Shown here piece by piece: positions 16,480 to 25,655 of a DNA stretch of 64,000 nucleotides. The stretch is from Streptomyces asiaticus (GTDB taxonomy: Bacteria; Actinomycetota; Actinomycetes; Streptomycetales; Streptomycetaceae), in assembly GCF_018138715.1 (NCBI RefSeq), contig NZ_JAGSHX010000006.1, forward strand, positions 8,742,001 to 8,806,000, in the 5' to 3' direction. The position numbers and the translations under genes are program-made. Position 1 is the first letter of the stretch, and the number at the start of each line of letters is the position of its first letter. Under the pieces are notes generated by a model. It was given only the letters and a program-made list of their open reading frames with translations. It was not told the DNA's origin and made no database searches.

Positions 16480-17798
16480 CATGCGGAGTGGGTGTCGGCG
16501 GTGTGCTGGTCCCGGCGTATCGCCGTGGTGGTGCCGCGCGGTGCGATGTGGGCGCGCAGGGACACCACCGTCAGCAGGGCCAGGGCCGTGCCGACGAGCG
16601 GCACGGTGAAGGCGGCGCTCGCGCCGAAGCCGTCCGCCACCTGTCCGCCCGCCGTCACCGCCGCGGCCTGCCCCAGCGCGACCGAGCCGGTCAGCCAGGT
16701 GAACGCCTCCGTCCGGGAGGCGGTCGGGACCAGCGCGTCCACCAGGGTGTACCCGGTGATCAGCGCGGGTGCGATGCACAGGCCCGCCAGCAGTCCCAGC
16801 CCGCCCAGCGGCAGTGGCGCGGACACCGCCCACAGCGTCGAGCAGATCAGCGTCAGTGCGGCGTAGGCGGTCAGCAGCCGCCGGCGCGGGGAGGTGCGCC
16901 AGGCGATGGCGCCGCAGGCCACGCCCGCGAGCATGTTGCCCGCCGCGAACACCCCGTACAGCACACCGTTCAGGCCCGGTTGACCGTGCTCCTGGGTGAA
17001 GGCGGTCAGGGCGACCTGCATCCCGCCGAACACCGAGCCGATGCCCAGGAAGGCCACGGCCAGGACCCGTACGCCCGGCACGGACAGGGCCGAGGCGTGC
17101 GGCTCCCGCGCGTCCGCCCGCGCCGGGTTCGGCGGTGGCGCGGTACGGCGCCGGGCGGCGAAGAGCAGCCCGCCCACCAGCGTCAGCGCGGCCTCCGCGA
17201 TCAGGCCGGAGGCCGGGTGCACGGCGGTGCTCAGGGCGGTGGCGAGCACGGGGCCGATGACGAACGTGAGCTCGTCCGTCACGGACTCGAACGCGGCCGC
17301 GGTCGCCAGCAGCGGATGGCGCCCCGGGCGCGGCCCGGATCCGCCCGGCGCGCCGTCCCCGAGGGCGGCCGCCCAGCGGGCCCGCACCATGGGCCCGACC
17401 TGCGGGACGGAGGCGCCCGTGGGCACCGCGGCGGCGATCAGCGCCCACAGCGGCGCGTGGGCCAGTGCGAGCGCCGTCAGCAGGGCCGTGGCCGCCGCGT
17501 GGAGCAGCACACCAGGCACCAGGACCGCGCGCTGCCCGTGGCGGTCGGCCAGCTTGCCGCTCTGGGGCGCGAACAGCGCCATGGAGACGCCGGTGACGGC
17601 CGCGACCGCACCGGCGACGCCGTACGACCCGGTGGTGTGGCGCAGCAGGAGCACGATGCTGATCGTCAGCATCGCGAACGGCTGCCGGGCGGCGAACCCG
17701 GGCAGCAGGAAGGTCCACGCGCCCGGTGTGCGCAGCAGTTGCCGGTAGCCGACGCGCTGTGCGGGGGGAGGGGTGTCGCTGGAGACCGCGGATGCCAC
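16419..17798 (-). CDS. MFS transporter
   Basis: A 459-residue protein with about 12 hydrophobic segments. It has an MFS loop motif between helices 2 and 3 (FAPQSGKLADRHGQR) and a long central loop rich in Ala/Arg after helix 6. The start is GTG 17798 (MASAVSSDTP). The C-terminal 20 codons overlap the convergent hydrolase gene on the opposite strand. It is probably a drug or metabolite exporter; no neighbour fixes the substrate. Confidence 0.88.
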   Translation of the reverse strand: MASAVSSDTPPPAQRVGYRQLLRTPGAWTFLLPGFAARQPFAMLTISIVLLLRHTTGSYGVAGAVAAVTGVSMALFAPQSGKLADRHGQRAVLVPGVLLHAAATALLTALALAHAPLWALIAAAVPTGASVPQVGPMVRARWAAALGDGAPGGSGPRPGRHPLLATAAAFESVTDELTFVIGPVLATALSTAVHPASGLIAEAALTLVGGLLFAARRRTAPPPNPARADAREPHASALSVPGVRVLAVAFLGIGSVFGGMQVALTAFTQEHGQPGLNGVLYGVFAAGNMLAGVACGAIAWRTSPRRRLLTAYAALTLICSTLWAVSAPLPLGGLGLLAGLCIAPALITGYTLVDALVPTASRTEAFTWLTGSVALGQAAAVTAGGQVADGFGASAAFTVPLVGTALALLTVVSLRAHIAPRGTTTAIRRDQHTADTHSACQSVRNDDTMAPASGRHSSK

Positions 17799-17947
17799 GG
17801 CCGATGCCTTTCCGCCGCCTGGTAGCGCACCCGGGCCGGCATGGCGGAGTGCGCCGAGAGCTGTCCTCTCGCGCTGGACCGGGGTAGATACCGGGTCCGC
17901 GCCGATCAGGGGCTTGCAGGACCGCGGCCGCCGTGCGGTCGCGCCAG

Positions 17948-17964
17948 CTCTGCGTCAGGCAGAG
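17948..17964. promoter_or_regulatory. 6-5-6 palindrome upstream of the MFS gene
   Basis: CTCTGC (17948-17953) and GCAGAG (17959-17964) form a perfect dyad in the gap between the thioesterase end and the MFS start, 150 bp upstream of the latter. It could be an operator, but no local regulator is linked to it. Confidence 0.3.
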
Positions 17965-17999
17965 TGGTTCGTTGCTTGCGGGCTCATCGTACAGGGGGA

Positions 18000-18022
18000 G
18001 CCGCCACCTCGCCGGTGGCGGC
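18000..18022 (-). terminator. Hairpin after the thioesterase gene
   Basis: GCCGCCACC (18000-18008) and GGTGGCGGC (18014-18022) form a perfect 9-bp stem with a 5-nt loop, 16 bp past the thioesterase stop on the minus strand. Confidence 0.65.
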
Positions 18023-18037
18023 CTGTCCCGTGCGCGG

Positions 18038-18829
18038 TCAGGTGCCGGGCAGGGGCCGGACGGTGAGGATCTGCTGGGCGTGGCCGACCGGACCGCGCAG
18101 GTCGTGCAGCACGGTGCTGGTGATGCCCTGACCGGTGCCGCCGAAGGTGACCGTGGTGTCCAGCCCGGTCCAGCGGCCCTCGGGCTGCCGGTGGAGGTGG
18201 ATGGTCAGGTCGACGTTGGGGAACATCCAGGTGGTGGGCGACTGCCGTACGGCGATGCCGTTGGCGGTGTCCACGAGCGCGATGTACGAGGCCAGCGGGG
18301 TGCTGGTCTGTCCGGCCACCAGGTCGAGCGGGGTGGAGACCCAGAGGGTCGCGCGGCCCGGCTCGCGCGGTGCGAGCGGACGGGAGTCCAGGGAGGCGAT
18401 GTACCCGCCGGGCCACAGCGAGGCCATCGACCAGGGGGCGAGCTGCTCCGGAGGGGTGAGCCGGTCCCCGGGGCCACCGGCCACGGCGGCGGTGTCCACG
18501 GTGGCCAGGAGCCAGGCGCGCGCCCGGACCACGGGACGGTCGGCGATGAGCACCACGGCCTCGAGGAGCTCGATGGTGCGGCCGGGCCGGATGGTCTCCA
18601 CCCGGATCTCGCACTCGTCGAGGGCGAGGCGCCCGAGGATGTCGAAGCTGATCCGGCTGAGCAGCAGCCCGGTCTGCGGCCGGGTGGCGAGGTGGCGGTC
18701 GATGGCGTGGACGATGAGCCCACCGAGCGGGCTGAAGTGCTGTTCGTCGGTGCTCCAGGCGCCACTGACATGGGAAGTGGGCTTGTAGCGGTACTCGTCG
18801 ATCGGCTCGTAGTAACTGTCGGTCGTCAA
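18038..18829 (-). CDS. Acyl-CoA thioesterase-like protein (double hot-dog)
   Basis: A 263-residue protein. The N-terminal half (HVSGAWSTDEQHFSPLGGLIVHAIDR...ISFDILGRLAL) and C-terminal half (GITSTVLHDLRGPVGHAQQILTVRP) match the two hot-dog modules of the TesB-like family. The terminal FSP..GG and D..G..G..Q segments sit where the substrate channel is expected. It would hydrolyse an acyl-CoA in the cytosol. It diverges from the YceI gene across two palindromes sharing CTTGA/TCAAG half-sites, so the pair is probably co-regulated. Confidence 0.82.
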   Translation of the reverse strand: MTTDSYYEPIDEYRYKPTSHVSGAWSTDEQHFSPLGGLIVHAIDRHLATRPQTGLLLSRISFDILGRLALDECEIRVETIRPGRTIELLEAVVLIADRPVVRARAWLLATVDTAAVAGGPGDRLTPPEQLAPWSMASLWPGGYIASLDSRPLAPREPGRATLWVSTPLDLVAGQTSTPLASYIALVDTANGIAVRQSPTTWMFPNVDLTIHLHRQPEGRWTGLDTTVTFGGTGQGITSTVLHDLRGPVGHAQQILTVRPLPGT

Positions 18830-18865
18830 CGGGGGCTTCTCCTCGGAGGGTACATCGCAGACACT

Positions 18866-18900
18866 TACTCAAGATCCTTGAGTATCTGCTCTTGATCAAG
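18866..18900. promoter_or_regulatory. Two palindromic operators between thioesterase and YceI genes
   Basis: TACTCAAGatcCTTGAGTA (18866-18884) is a perfect 8-3-8 dyad. CTTGATCAAG (18891-18900) is a perfect 10-bp palindrome. Both use CTTGA/TCAAG half-sites, as in many MarR-family operators (family knowledge). No MarR gene is nearby, so the regulator would act in trans. Confidence 0.65.
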
Positions 18901-18939
18901 GGTTGCGTCATCCCGTAAGTTGAAATAACAACGGGTGGC

Positions 18940-19596
18940 ATGAACCTGTTCAGCCGCAGTACCTCCCGCCGCGCGATCGCCAGCGCCGCACCGGAGGCCC
19001 CCTCTACTCGGGCGACGTCCAGCGCCGTCGCTCTGCCGGACCCCGGCCTCGCGGCTCTCACCGGAGAGTGGATCGTCGACCCGGCGCACAGCCGGATCGG
19101 TTTCTCCGTCCGGCACGCCATGGTGAGCACGGTGCGTGGCGCCTTCACGCAGTTCGAGAGCCGACTCTACTTCGACGGCCGTGACCCGCGCCGTTCCCGG
19201 GCCGAGGTCCTGCTGTCCACCGCCAGTGTCCAGACCGGTGTCGAGCAGCGCGACGACCACTTGATGGGCCGGGACTTCCTGGACGCCAGAACCTTCCCGC
19301 ACATCCGGTTCGTCAGCACCGCCGTGGAGGTCTCGGGCCCGGACGTCTACCGCATGGCCGGGGAGCTCACGATCAGAGACATCACCCGCCCCGTCGTCCT
19401 GGAGCTCACCTACATCGGACATGTCACGGATCCCTTCGGCTACCAGCGGGCGGGCTTCGACGGCACGACCACCATCAACCGCTCCGAATGGGGGCTGACC
19501 TACAACGCCAGGCTGGCCGAGGGCGGCGCCCTGGTGAGTGAGAAGGTCCGCCTCCAGTTCGACATCGCCGCCATCCGCACCGCCCCCACCGCCTGA
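18940..19596 (+). CDS. YceI-family lipid/isoprenoid-binding protein
   Basis: A 218-residue protein. After a 40-residue Ser/Ala-rich leader, the YceI lipocalin-like domain begins (LTGEWIVDPAHSRIGFSVRHAMVSTVRGAF) and continues with HLMGRDFLDARTFPHIRFVS and GELTIRDITRPVVLEL. The leader has no clear hydrophobic core, so export is doubtful. Family members bind polyisoprenoids or fatty amides and often respond to stress. It lies directly downstream of the CTTGA/TCAAG palindromes. Confidence 0.9.
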   Translation: MNLFSRSTSRRAIASAAPEAPSTRATSSAVALPDPGLAALTGEWIVDPAHSRIGFSVRHAMVSTVRGAFTQFESRLYFDGRDPRRSRAEVLLSTASVQTGVEQRDDHLMGRDFLDARTFPHIRFVSTAVEVSGPDVYRMAGELTIRDITRPVVLELTYIGHVTDPFGYQRAGFDGTTTINRSEWGLTYNARLAEGGALVSEKVRLQFDIAAIRTAPTA

Positions 19597-19683
19597 CAAG
19601 GCCCGGAACAGGGCGCCCTCTCGCTTTGCGAGGAAGGTGCTGAGGGGGGGGCCGGGCGGCGACCGGCAGGGGAGCCGGCGCCG

Positions 19684-20058
19684 TCACATCGGCTTCGCGG
19701 CCGAGGCGGTGAGATCCAGATTGTCCTCCACCCACAGACGCAGATTCCTGAGCGGGACGGACGCGCTGTGGCCCAGGGAGGAGAGCTCGTACTCCACATG
19801 GAGCGGAACGGCCGGGTAGACGGTCCGCTCCACCAGACCGGCGTCCTCGAGGCGCCGCAGTGTCTGGGTGAGCACCTTGGGGCTGATCCCCTGAAGCCGG
19901 CGCTGTAGCGCGCCGAATCGGAGGGGGCCGTCCTCCAGGGCGCCGATGGCCAGCGCCGACCATTTGTTCGCCAGCAGATCCAGCATGGCGCGGCACGGGC
20001 ACTGGGCCTCGTACACATCATGATGGGCATGCTGGCCCGTGTGGCATCGCGTACTCAT
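19684..20058 (-). CDS. HxlR-family transcriptional regulator
   Basis: A 124-residue winged-helix protein. It has the family Cys-Pro-Cys segment (EAQCPCRAMLDLLANKWSALAIGAL) and the recognition part FGALQRRLQGISPKVLTQTLRRLEDAGLVER. Such proteins often sense electrophiles or quinones through the N-terminal Cys. It diverges from a quinone-reductase-like gene. The TATCCaaaaGGTAG element (20087-20100) in the shared promoter resembles an HxlR operator. Repression of both genes is the likely arrangement (inference). Confidence 0.92.
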   Translation of the reverse strand: MSTRCHTGQHAHHDVYEAQCPCRAMLDLLANKWSALAIGALEDGPLRFGALQRRLQGISPKVLTQTLRRLEDAGLVERTVYPAVPLHVEYELSSLGHSASVPLRNLRLWVEDNLDLTASAAKPM

Positions 20059-20196
20059 GGAGGAAACCTTCCGGGCTACGTCGTACTATCCAAAAGGTAG
20101 CAGTGTCCCTTGTGGGTAACCAGGTCCCTGAGGTTAGCGTGCGAGCGCGTTCGGAGAGCGGGCGCGAGAGATACGGATGAGCTCAGGAGGCAACAC

Positions 20197-21165
20197 GTGT
20201 CCAGGTCCATGATGCGTGCGGTGGTACAGGACGCGCCCGGCGGCCCGGAGGTGCTGCGCGTCGCGGAGGTCGCGCGGCCGGAACCGCTGCCGACCGAGGT
20301 GCTGGTGCGGGTGCACGCCGCCGGCGTCAACCCGGTCGACTGGAAGACCCGTCAGGGCGGCGGTATGGCGGGCGTGCTAGGCGAGCCGCCGTTCACCCTG
20401 GGCTGGGATGTCTCCGGTGTGGTCGAGGAAGTGGGATTCGGGGTGACCACGCTGGCCCCGGGCGACGAGGTGTACGGAATGCCGTGGTTCCCCCGTCAGG
20501 CGGGCGGCTACGCGGAGTTCGTGACGGCCCCCTCCCGCCAGTTCGCCCGCAAGCCCGCCACGTTGAGCCACGAGGCGGCGGCCGCCGTGCCGCTCGCGGC
20601 GCTGACGGCCTGGCAGATCCTGGTGGACACGGCCAAGGTGGAGGCCGGGCAGCGGGTTCTGGTGCACGCCGCCGCCGGTGGCGTCGGCCACTTCGCCGTC
20701 CAGTTCGCACGGCACCTGGGGGCGACGGTCGTGGGGACCGCCCGGCAGAGCCGCCACGAGTGGCTCGGCAGGCTCGGCGCGGCGGAGCTGATCGACTACA
20801 CCGAGCAGCGCTTCGAGGACGCGGTCGAGGACGTCGATGTGGTGATCGACCTGCTGGGAGAGGAGCACGACGCCACCAGTACCCGTTCCCTGGAGGTCCT
20901 CAAGAAGGGCGGACTGCTGGTCGCCGTCCCCGGTGGCGTCAGCCCCGAGCTGCAGGAGGCCGCGGACGCCCGCGGTGTGCGCACCAGCCCCTTCCTCGTC
21001 GAGCCGGACGGCGCCGCCCTGACGACCATCGCCGGACTGATCGACCAGGGTGCGGTGGAGGTCGAGGTGGCGGACGTCTTTCCGCTGGAGGAGGCCGCCC
21101 GCGCCCACCGCCAGGGTGAGGACGGCCACACCCGCGGCAAGCTGGTGCTCCGCACCGGCGCCTGA
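20197..21165 (+). CDS. NADPH-dependent zinc-free MDR oxidoreductase (quinone reductase-like)
   Basis: A 322-residue enzyme. GTG 20197 is chosen because AGGAGG (20185-20190) sits 6 nt upstream. The N-terminal GroES-like domain (VHAAGVNPVDWKTR) and the nucleotide-binding domain with VLVHAAAGGVGHFAVQFARHLGATVVGT are typical of QOR-type MDRs. Zinc ligands are absent. It probably reduces quinones or enones with NADPH. The divergent HxlR gene suggests electrophile-inducible expression. Confidence 0.92.
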   Translation: MSRSMMRAVVQDAPGGPEVLRVAEVARPEPLPTEVLVRVHAAGVNPVDWKTRQGGGMAGVLGEPPFTLGWDVSGVVEEVGFGVTTLAPGDEVYGMPWFPRQAGGYAEFVTAPSRQFARKPATLSHEAAAAVPLAALTAWQILVDTAKVEAGQRVLVHAAAGGVGHFAVQFARHLGATVVGTARQSRHEWLGRLGAAELIDYTEQRFEDAVEDVDVVIDLLGEEHDATSTRSLEVLKKGGLLVAVPGGVSPELQEAADARGVRTSPFLVEPDGAALTTIAGLIDQGAVEVEVADVFPLEEAARAHRQGEDGHTRGKLVLRTGA

Positions 21166-21230
21166 CCGTTCCCCGGCCGACTGCCGAGGCCACTTCGTAC
21201 CACCCCTCACACCAGACCCAGGAGACGTGC

Positions 21231-21551
21231 ATGTTCTACGAGATCCGCCGCTACCAGACCAGGCCCGGCCGCCGGGAGGAATGGGTCAGCTTCATGGAGG
21301 AGGTGATCATCCCCTTCCAGACGGCGCAGGGGATGAACGTCATCGCCTCGTTCATCGACGAGGAGGACCCCGACGGCTATGTGTGGCTGCGGCGCTTCGC
21401 CGACGAGGCGGAGCGGGTGCGGCTCTACGAGGCCGTCTACCAGAGCGAGCGGTGGCAGCAGGAGATCGGCCCCCGGGTCGACGAACTGCTGTTCCGGGAG
21501 AAGATCCAGGTCACGCGGGCCGTGCCCACGCCCGCGTCCGGGCTTCGCTGA
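21231..21551 (+). CDS. NIPSNAP-family protein
   Basis: A 106-residue protein (MFYEIRRYQTRPGRREEWVSFMEEVIIPFQTAQGMNVIASF...YVWLRRFADEAER) matching the dimeric alpha/beta-barrel NIPSNAP fold. ATG 21231 follows AGGAGACGTGC. It is 65 bp behind the MDR gene and may be co-transcribed. The biochemical role of the bacterial family is not established. Confidence 0.88.
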   Translation: MFYEIRRYQTRPGRREEWVSFMEEVIIPFQTAQGMNVIASFIDEEDPDGYVWLRRFADEAERVRLYEAVYQSERWQQEIGPRVDELLFREKIQVTRAVPTPASGLR

Positions 21552-21614
21552 CCGCGACGGCGCCACCGACGCGACGGCCGTCCGACGATGACGGCCGCGG
21601 CCCCGTAACCGCAC

Positions 21615-21650
21615 GGCCCCGCCCGTAGCCACATGGCTCCGGGCGGGGCC
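21615..21650. terminator. Strong bidirectional hairpin after the NIPSNAP gene
   Basis: GGCCCCGCCC (21615-21624) pairs with GGGCGGGGCC (21641-21650). Inside, AGCC and GGCT extend the stem around an acat loop. It lies between the NIPSNAP gene and the convergent MFS remnant. Confidence 0.75.
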
Positions 21651-21659
21651 GCGCCATGG

Positions 21660-22153
21660 TCACCCGGAGGCGGTCCGGACGGGGGCGGGCGCTGCGGCCT
21701 CGGCCCCGCCTCGGCCGCTGCCGCGGCGGATGAAGTAGACGCCGCCGGTGGCGAGCAGCGAGACCGCAGAGAGCGCGTAGAGCGCGTAGAGGCCGCCGTT
21801 GGTGCTGCCCGTCGTCTCCTCCAGATAGCCGAAGAGGGTGGGGGAGACGAAGCCGCCGAGGTTGCCCAGGGAGCTGACGACGGCCAGGTGATCGCGTATC
21901 CGGTGAGCGCCATGGCGAAGAACACGCCGGTCAGCAGCGCCACCTGGGGGTGGACCACCAGCCGCAGCCTGGACACCTGGGGCTCGCGGCTGCGCGCCTC
22001 GCGGTCCCGCTCGCCCGCCGCGCTGAGGGCGGCGACTTCGAGCAGGGCGTAGCCGATGAAGCCGACGTTGGTGCGGTCCATCTGGTTGACCACCAGCATG
22101 ATGACCAGGATGGGCATCACACGTCGCAGAAACTTGGTCACGGACCAACCCAC
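21660..22153 (-). pseudogene. Decayed MFS transporter (anion:cation symporter type)
   Basis: About 165 codons remain of a gene usually near 430. The first frame keeps the helix-1 region (PILVIMLVVNQMDRTNVGF), jumps to IGYALLEV, then to QVALLTGVFFAMALTGYAITWPS. The continuation (SSLGNLGGFVSPTLFGYLEETTGSTNGGLYALYALS) is in another frame. So there are at least two internal deletions and one frameshift. ACS-family transporters of this kind import sugar acids. The gene diverges from a glucarate dehydratase, which suggests it was once its uptake partner. Confidence 0.85.
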
Positions 22154-22268
22154 TGGCAGTGGGGTGCAGACACATGAGATGTGGCGGGCGTTTTGGCTGC
22201 TCGTCGGCGGGGCAGCCCCTTAAGGGTTCACACACCTACCATCTGTTCAGCCATATGAATGGACGTCG

Positions 22269-23543
22269 ATGTCTGACGGAGCACCCCTGCGCATCACGGA
22301 TGTCACCATCACGCCCGTCGCCTTCCGCGACCCGGCCCTGCTCAACTCCGTCGGCGTCCACGAGCCGTTCGCGCTCCGCTCGATCGTGCAGATCCACACC
22401 GACGGGGGCCTGACCGGTCTCGGCGAGACCTACGCGGACGAGCTCCACCTGGAGCGCCTGGCGGCCGTCGGACACGAGATCGTCGGGTTGGACGCCTTCG
22501 CCACCGAGGAGCTGCACCAGCGCGTCCAGCGGGTCATCGACCGCGTGGGCGGCTCCGGCGGCTCCGGGCTCACCGGCATGATCACCACCAGCAGCACCGT
22601 CGACCGCGTCGTCTCCCCGTTCGAGGTGGCGCTCCTGGACATCCAGGGCAAGGCCATCGGCCGCCCGGTCAGTGACCTGCTCGGCGGCGCCGTGCGGTCC
22701 GCCGTCCCGTTCAGCGCGTACCTCTTCTACAAGTGGGCCGCCCACCCGGGCCAGGAGCCGGACGAGTGGGGCGAGGCCCTCGACCCCGACGCCATCGTGG
22801 CGCAGGCCCGCCGGATGGTGGACGACTACGGCTTCACCGCGATCAAGCTGAAGGGCGGCGTCCGGCCCCCCGAGGAGGAGATCGAGGCGATCCGGGCACT
22901 GCGCCGCGCCTTCCCCGACCATCCGCTGCGCCTGGACCCCAATGCCGTCTGGACGACGGAGACCTCGGTGAAGGTCGGGCGCGCGCTCGAGGGCGTGCTG
23001 GAGTATCTGGAGGACCCGACCCCCGGGATCGACGGCATGGCCGCGGTCGCCCGCGAGGTCCCCATGCCGCTGGCCACCAACATGTGCGTGGTCGCCTTCG
23101 ACGAGCTGGCCCCAGCGGTGGCCGCCGACGCCGTCCAGGTCGTCCTCTCCGACCACCACTACTGGGGCGGGCTGCGCCGCTCCAAGCTGCTCTCCGGCAT
23201 CTGCGACACCTTCGGCATGGGCCTGTCCATGCACTCCAACTCGCACCTGGGCATCAGCCTGGCCGCGATGACCCACCTCGCCGCGGCCACCCCGAACCTC
23301 ACCTACGCCTGCGACACCCACTGGCCGTGGAAGACCGAGGACGTGATCGTGGACGGCGCGCTGACCTTCGTGCACGGCGCGGTGCCCGTGCCGGGCGCCC
23401 CCGGCCTCGGTGTGGAGCTGGACCCCGACGCCCTGGCGCGCCTGCATGAGCAGTACGTCCGGTGCGGACTGCGCAACCGCGATGACACCGGGTACATGCG
23501 GCGCTTCGACCCGTCCTTCCAGGCGGATCTCGCCCGCTGGTAG
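22269..23543 (+). CDS. gudD: Glucarate dehydratase-like enolase-superfamily enzyme
   Basis: A 424-residue enzyme. The N-terminal capping domain (ITPVAFRDPALLNSVGVHEPFALRSIV, GLGETY) precedes a barrel. The barrel has AIKLKGG with the KxK acid/base lysines, RLDPNA and LEDP metal ligands, ATNMCV, SDHHYWGG, and the His dyad region MHSNSHLGIS. These are glucarate dehydratase subgroup features. It would dehydrate D-glucarate to 5-keto-4-deoxyglucarate with Mg2+. A CCCTTAAGGG palindrome (22217-22226) lies 43 bp before the start. The divergent transporter remnant suggests a pathway that has lost its importer. Confidence 0.85.
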   Translation: MSDGAPLRITDVTITPVAFRDPALLNSVGVHEPFALRSIVQIHTDGGLTGLGETYADELHLERLAAVGHEIVGLDAFATEELHQRVQRVIDRVGGSGGSGLTGMITTSSTVDRVVSPFEVALLDIQGKAIGRPVSDLLGGAVRSAVPFSAYLFYKWAAHPGQEPDEWGEALDPDAIVAQARRMVDDYGFTAIKLKGGVRPPEEEIEAIRALRRAFPDHPLRLDPNAVWTTETSVKVGRALEGVLEYLEDPTPGIDGMAAVAREVPMPLATNMCVVAFDELAPAVAADAVQVVLSDHHYWGGLRRSKLLSGICDTFGMGLSMHSNSHLGISLAAMTHLAAATPNLTYACDTHWPWKTEDVIVDGALTFVHGAVPVPGAPGLGVELDPDALARLHEQYVRCGLRNRDDTGYMRRFDPSFQADLARW

Positions 23544-23709
23544 TCCGCCGCCACCACGGCTCACCTCCCGCGATACCTCGATCGAAGGAGGCCGGCCTCG
23601 GTCACCTGGTGTATCCGGATTTCGGCTAAGCGTACGAAGCTCCAGGCCAGGCCCTCTTCCTAGCCTCTGAGGGACGGAAAAGACGCCGAACCCCCGGAAG
23701 TGCTGAGTC

Positions 23710-25635
23710 TTGTCTGCTACCGCTCCTCGCGTACGGATCACCCCTGATCGGACCGACCGCCGCCGCCGGCGCATGGTGGGCGCGGCGGTCGCGGCCGGAC
23801 TGACCCTCGGTGCCCTGGCCGCACCCGCGGCGAGCGCCGCGGACCACCACGCGCGGCACACCGCCGGGACGGCCGCTCCCAAGGCCGACACCGGCTCGCC
23901 GGTGCGGGTGAACCAGGTCGGCTATCTGACCCACGGCCCCAAGAAGGGCACCGTCGTCACCCCCGCCACCAAGCCGCTGACCTGGACGCTCCGGGCCGCC
24001 GACGGCACCGAGCGGGCGAGCGGCACCACCACCCCCGCGGGCGTCGACCCCAGCTCCCGGCAGAATGTCCAGACCTTCGACTTCGGCAAGGTCACGGACG
24101 CGGGCCAGGGGTACACCGTCACCATCGACGGGAAGAAGAGCGAGCCGTTCGCCATCGGTGATCACCTCTACGACTCGCTGCGGAGCGACGCGCTCGCGTA
24201 CTTCTACCACAACCGCAGCGGCATCAAGATCGACGCGGACCTCGTGGGCTCCACGTACGCCCGTCCCGCGGGCCATGACAAGGCGGCCCCGCACCGGGGC
24301 GACACCGACGTGCCGTGCGTCAAGGGCGTGTGCGACTACCGCCGGAATGTCGCCGGTGGCTGGTACGACGCCGGCGACCAGGGCAAGTACGTCGTCAACG
24401 GCGGTATCTCGGTGGCCCAGCTGATGTCCGCCTACGAGCGCACCCGCACCACCAAGGGTGCCGACGCCGCGTCGCTGGGCGACGGCAGGCTCCGGGTGCC
24501 CGAGCGTGGCAACGGCGTCCCGGACATCCTGGACGAGGCCCGCTGGGAGATGGACTTCCTGCTGCGCATGCAGGTGCCGAAGGGCAAGCCGCTCGCCGGT
24601 ATGGCGTTCCATAAGGTGCACGACAAGCAGTGGACCGGGTTCCCGACCCGGCCGGATCAGGACCAGCAACAGCGTGAGCTGCACAAGCCGTCCACCGCGG
24701 CCACGCTCAACCTGGCGGCGTCCGCCGCGCAGAGCGCCCGGCTGTTCAAGTCCTACGACCCGGAGTTCGCCGCCCGCTGTCTGCACGCGGCCCGGGCCGC
24801 CTGGGACGCGGCCAAGGCACATCCGAAGATCTACGCCAGCGACAAGGACTCCACGGGCGGCGGTGCCTACGGCGACCGCTCCGTCGGCGACGAGTTCTAC
24901 TGGGCCGCGGCCGAGCTGTTCATCACCACCGGCGACCACGGCTACGCTAAGGCGGTGCTCGACTCGCCGCTCCACCGCGACGTGGGCGCGCTCTTCCCGC
25001 GCGGCGGCGGCATGTCGTGGGCCTCGACCGCGGGCCTCGGCGCGCTGGACCTGGCCACCGTTCCCAACAAGCTCACCGAGCGGCAGCGCGCCGAGGCGCG
25101 CGCGATGGTGACGAAGGCCGCCGACCGCTACGCCGCCGACTCCGCGAAGTCGGCCTACGGGGTGCCGTACGCGCCGAAGGACGGCACGTACGAGTGGGGC
25201 TCCAACAGCCAGGTGCTCAACAACATGGTCGTGCTCGCCACCGCACACGACCTGACGGGCAAGGACCGCTACCTCGACGCGGTGCTCCGCGGCATGGACT
25301 ATCTGCTGGGCGGCAATCCGCTCAACCAGTCCTATGTCACCGGCCACGGCGAGCGGGACTCGCACAACCAGCACCACCGCTTCTGGGCCCACCAGCGCGA
25401 CCACCGGCTGCCGCATCCGGCGCCCGGCTCGCTGGCGGGCGGCCCGAACTCCGGGCTCCAGGACCCGGTGGCCAAGAAGAAGCTGAAGGGCTGCGCCCCG
25501 GCGATGTGCTACACCGACAGCCTGATGGCGTTCTCCACCAACGAGATCACCATCAACTGGAACGCCCCGCTGGCCTGGATCGCCTCGTACGTCGACGGTC
25601 TGGGCGGCGGCACGGCGGAGCGGCCCGTGCGCTGA
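23710..25635 (+). CDS. Secreted glycoside hydrolase family 9 (endoglucanase/cellobiosidase type)
   Basis: A 641-residue protein. It has an RRRRR-containing signal peptide (possible Tat type: RTDRRRRRM, then AAVAAGLTLGALAAPAASA). An Ig-like CelD_N domain follows (about 60-155), then the GH9 barrel. Catalytic features are WYDAGD with Asp220 and Asp223, the NPLNQSYVTGHG motif, HHRFWAHQ, and Glu612 in FSTNEITINWN. TTG 23710 has GGAAG 9 nt upstream; an ATG at residue 22 would cut into the signal. No carbohydrate-binding module is visible. It acts on beta-1,4-glucans outside the cell. No CebR box was seen in its upstream 166 bp. Confidence 0.9.
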   Translation: MSATAPRVRITPDRTDRRRRRMVGAAVAAGLTLGALAAPAASAADHHARHTAGTAAPKADTGSPVRVNQVGYLTHGPKKGTVVTPATKPLTWTLRAADGTERASGTTTPAGVDPSSRQNVQTFDFGKVTDAGQGYTVTIDGKKSEPFAIGDHLYDSLRSDALAYFYHNRSGIKIDADLVGSTYARPAGHDKAAPHRGDTDVPCVKGVCDYRRNVAGGWYDAGDQGKYVVNGGISVAQLMSAYERTRTTKGADAASLGDGRLRVPERGNGVPDILDEARWEMDFLLRMQVPKGKPLAGMAFHKVHDKQWTGFPTRPDQDQQQRELHKPSTAATLNLAASAAQSARLFKSYDPEFAARCLHAARAAWDAAKAHPKIYASDKDSTGGGAYGDRSVGDEFYWAAAELFITTGDHGYAKAVLDSPLHRDVGALFPRGGGMSWASTAGLGALDLATVPNKLTERQRAEARAMVTKAADRYAADSAKSAYGVPYAPKDGTYEWGSNSQVLNNMVVLATAHDLTGKDRYLDAVLRGMDYLLGGNPLNQSYVTGHGERDSHNQHHRFWAHQRDHRLPHPAPGSLAGGPNSGLQDPVAKKKLKGCAPAMCYTDSLMAFSTNEITINWNAPLAWIASYVDGLGGGTAERPVR

Positions 25636-25655
25636 CCCGGCCCGGCCGTAACACG

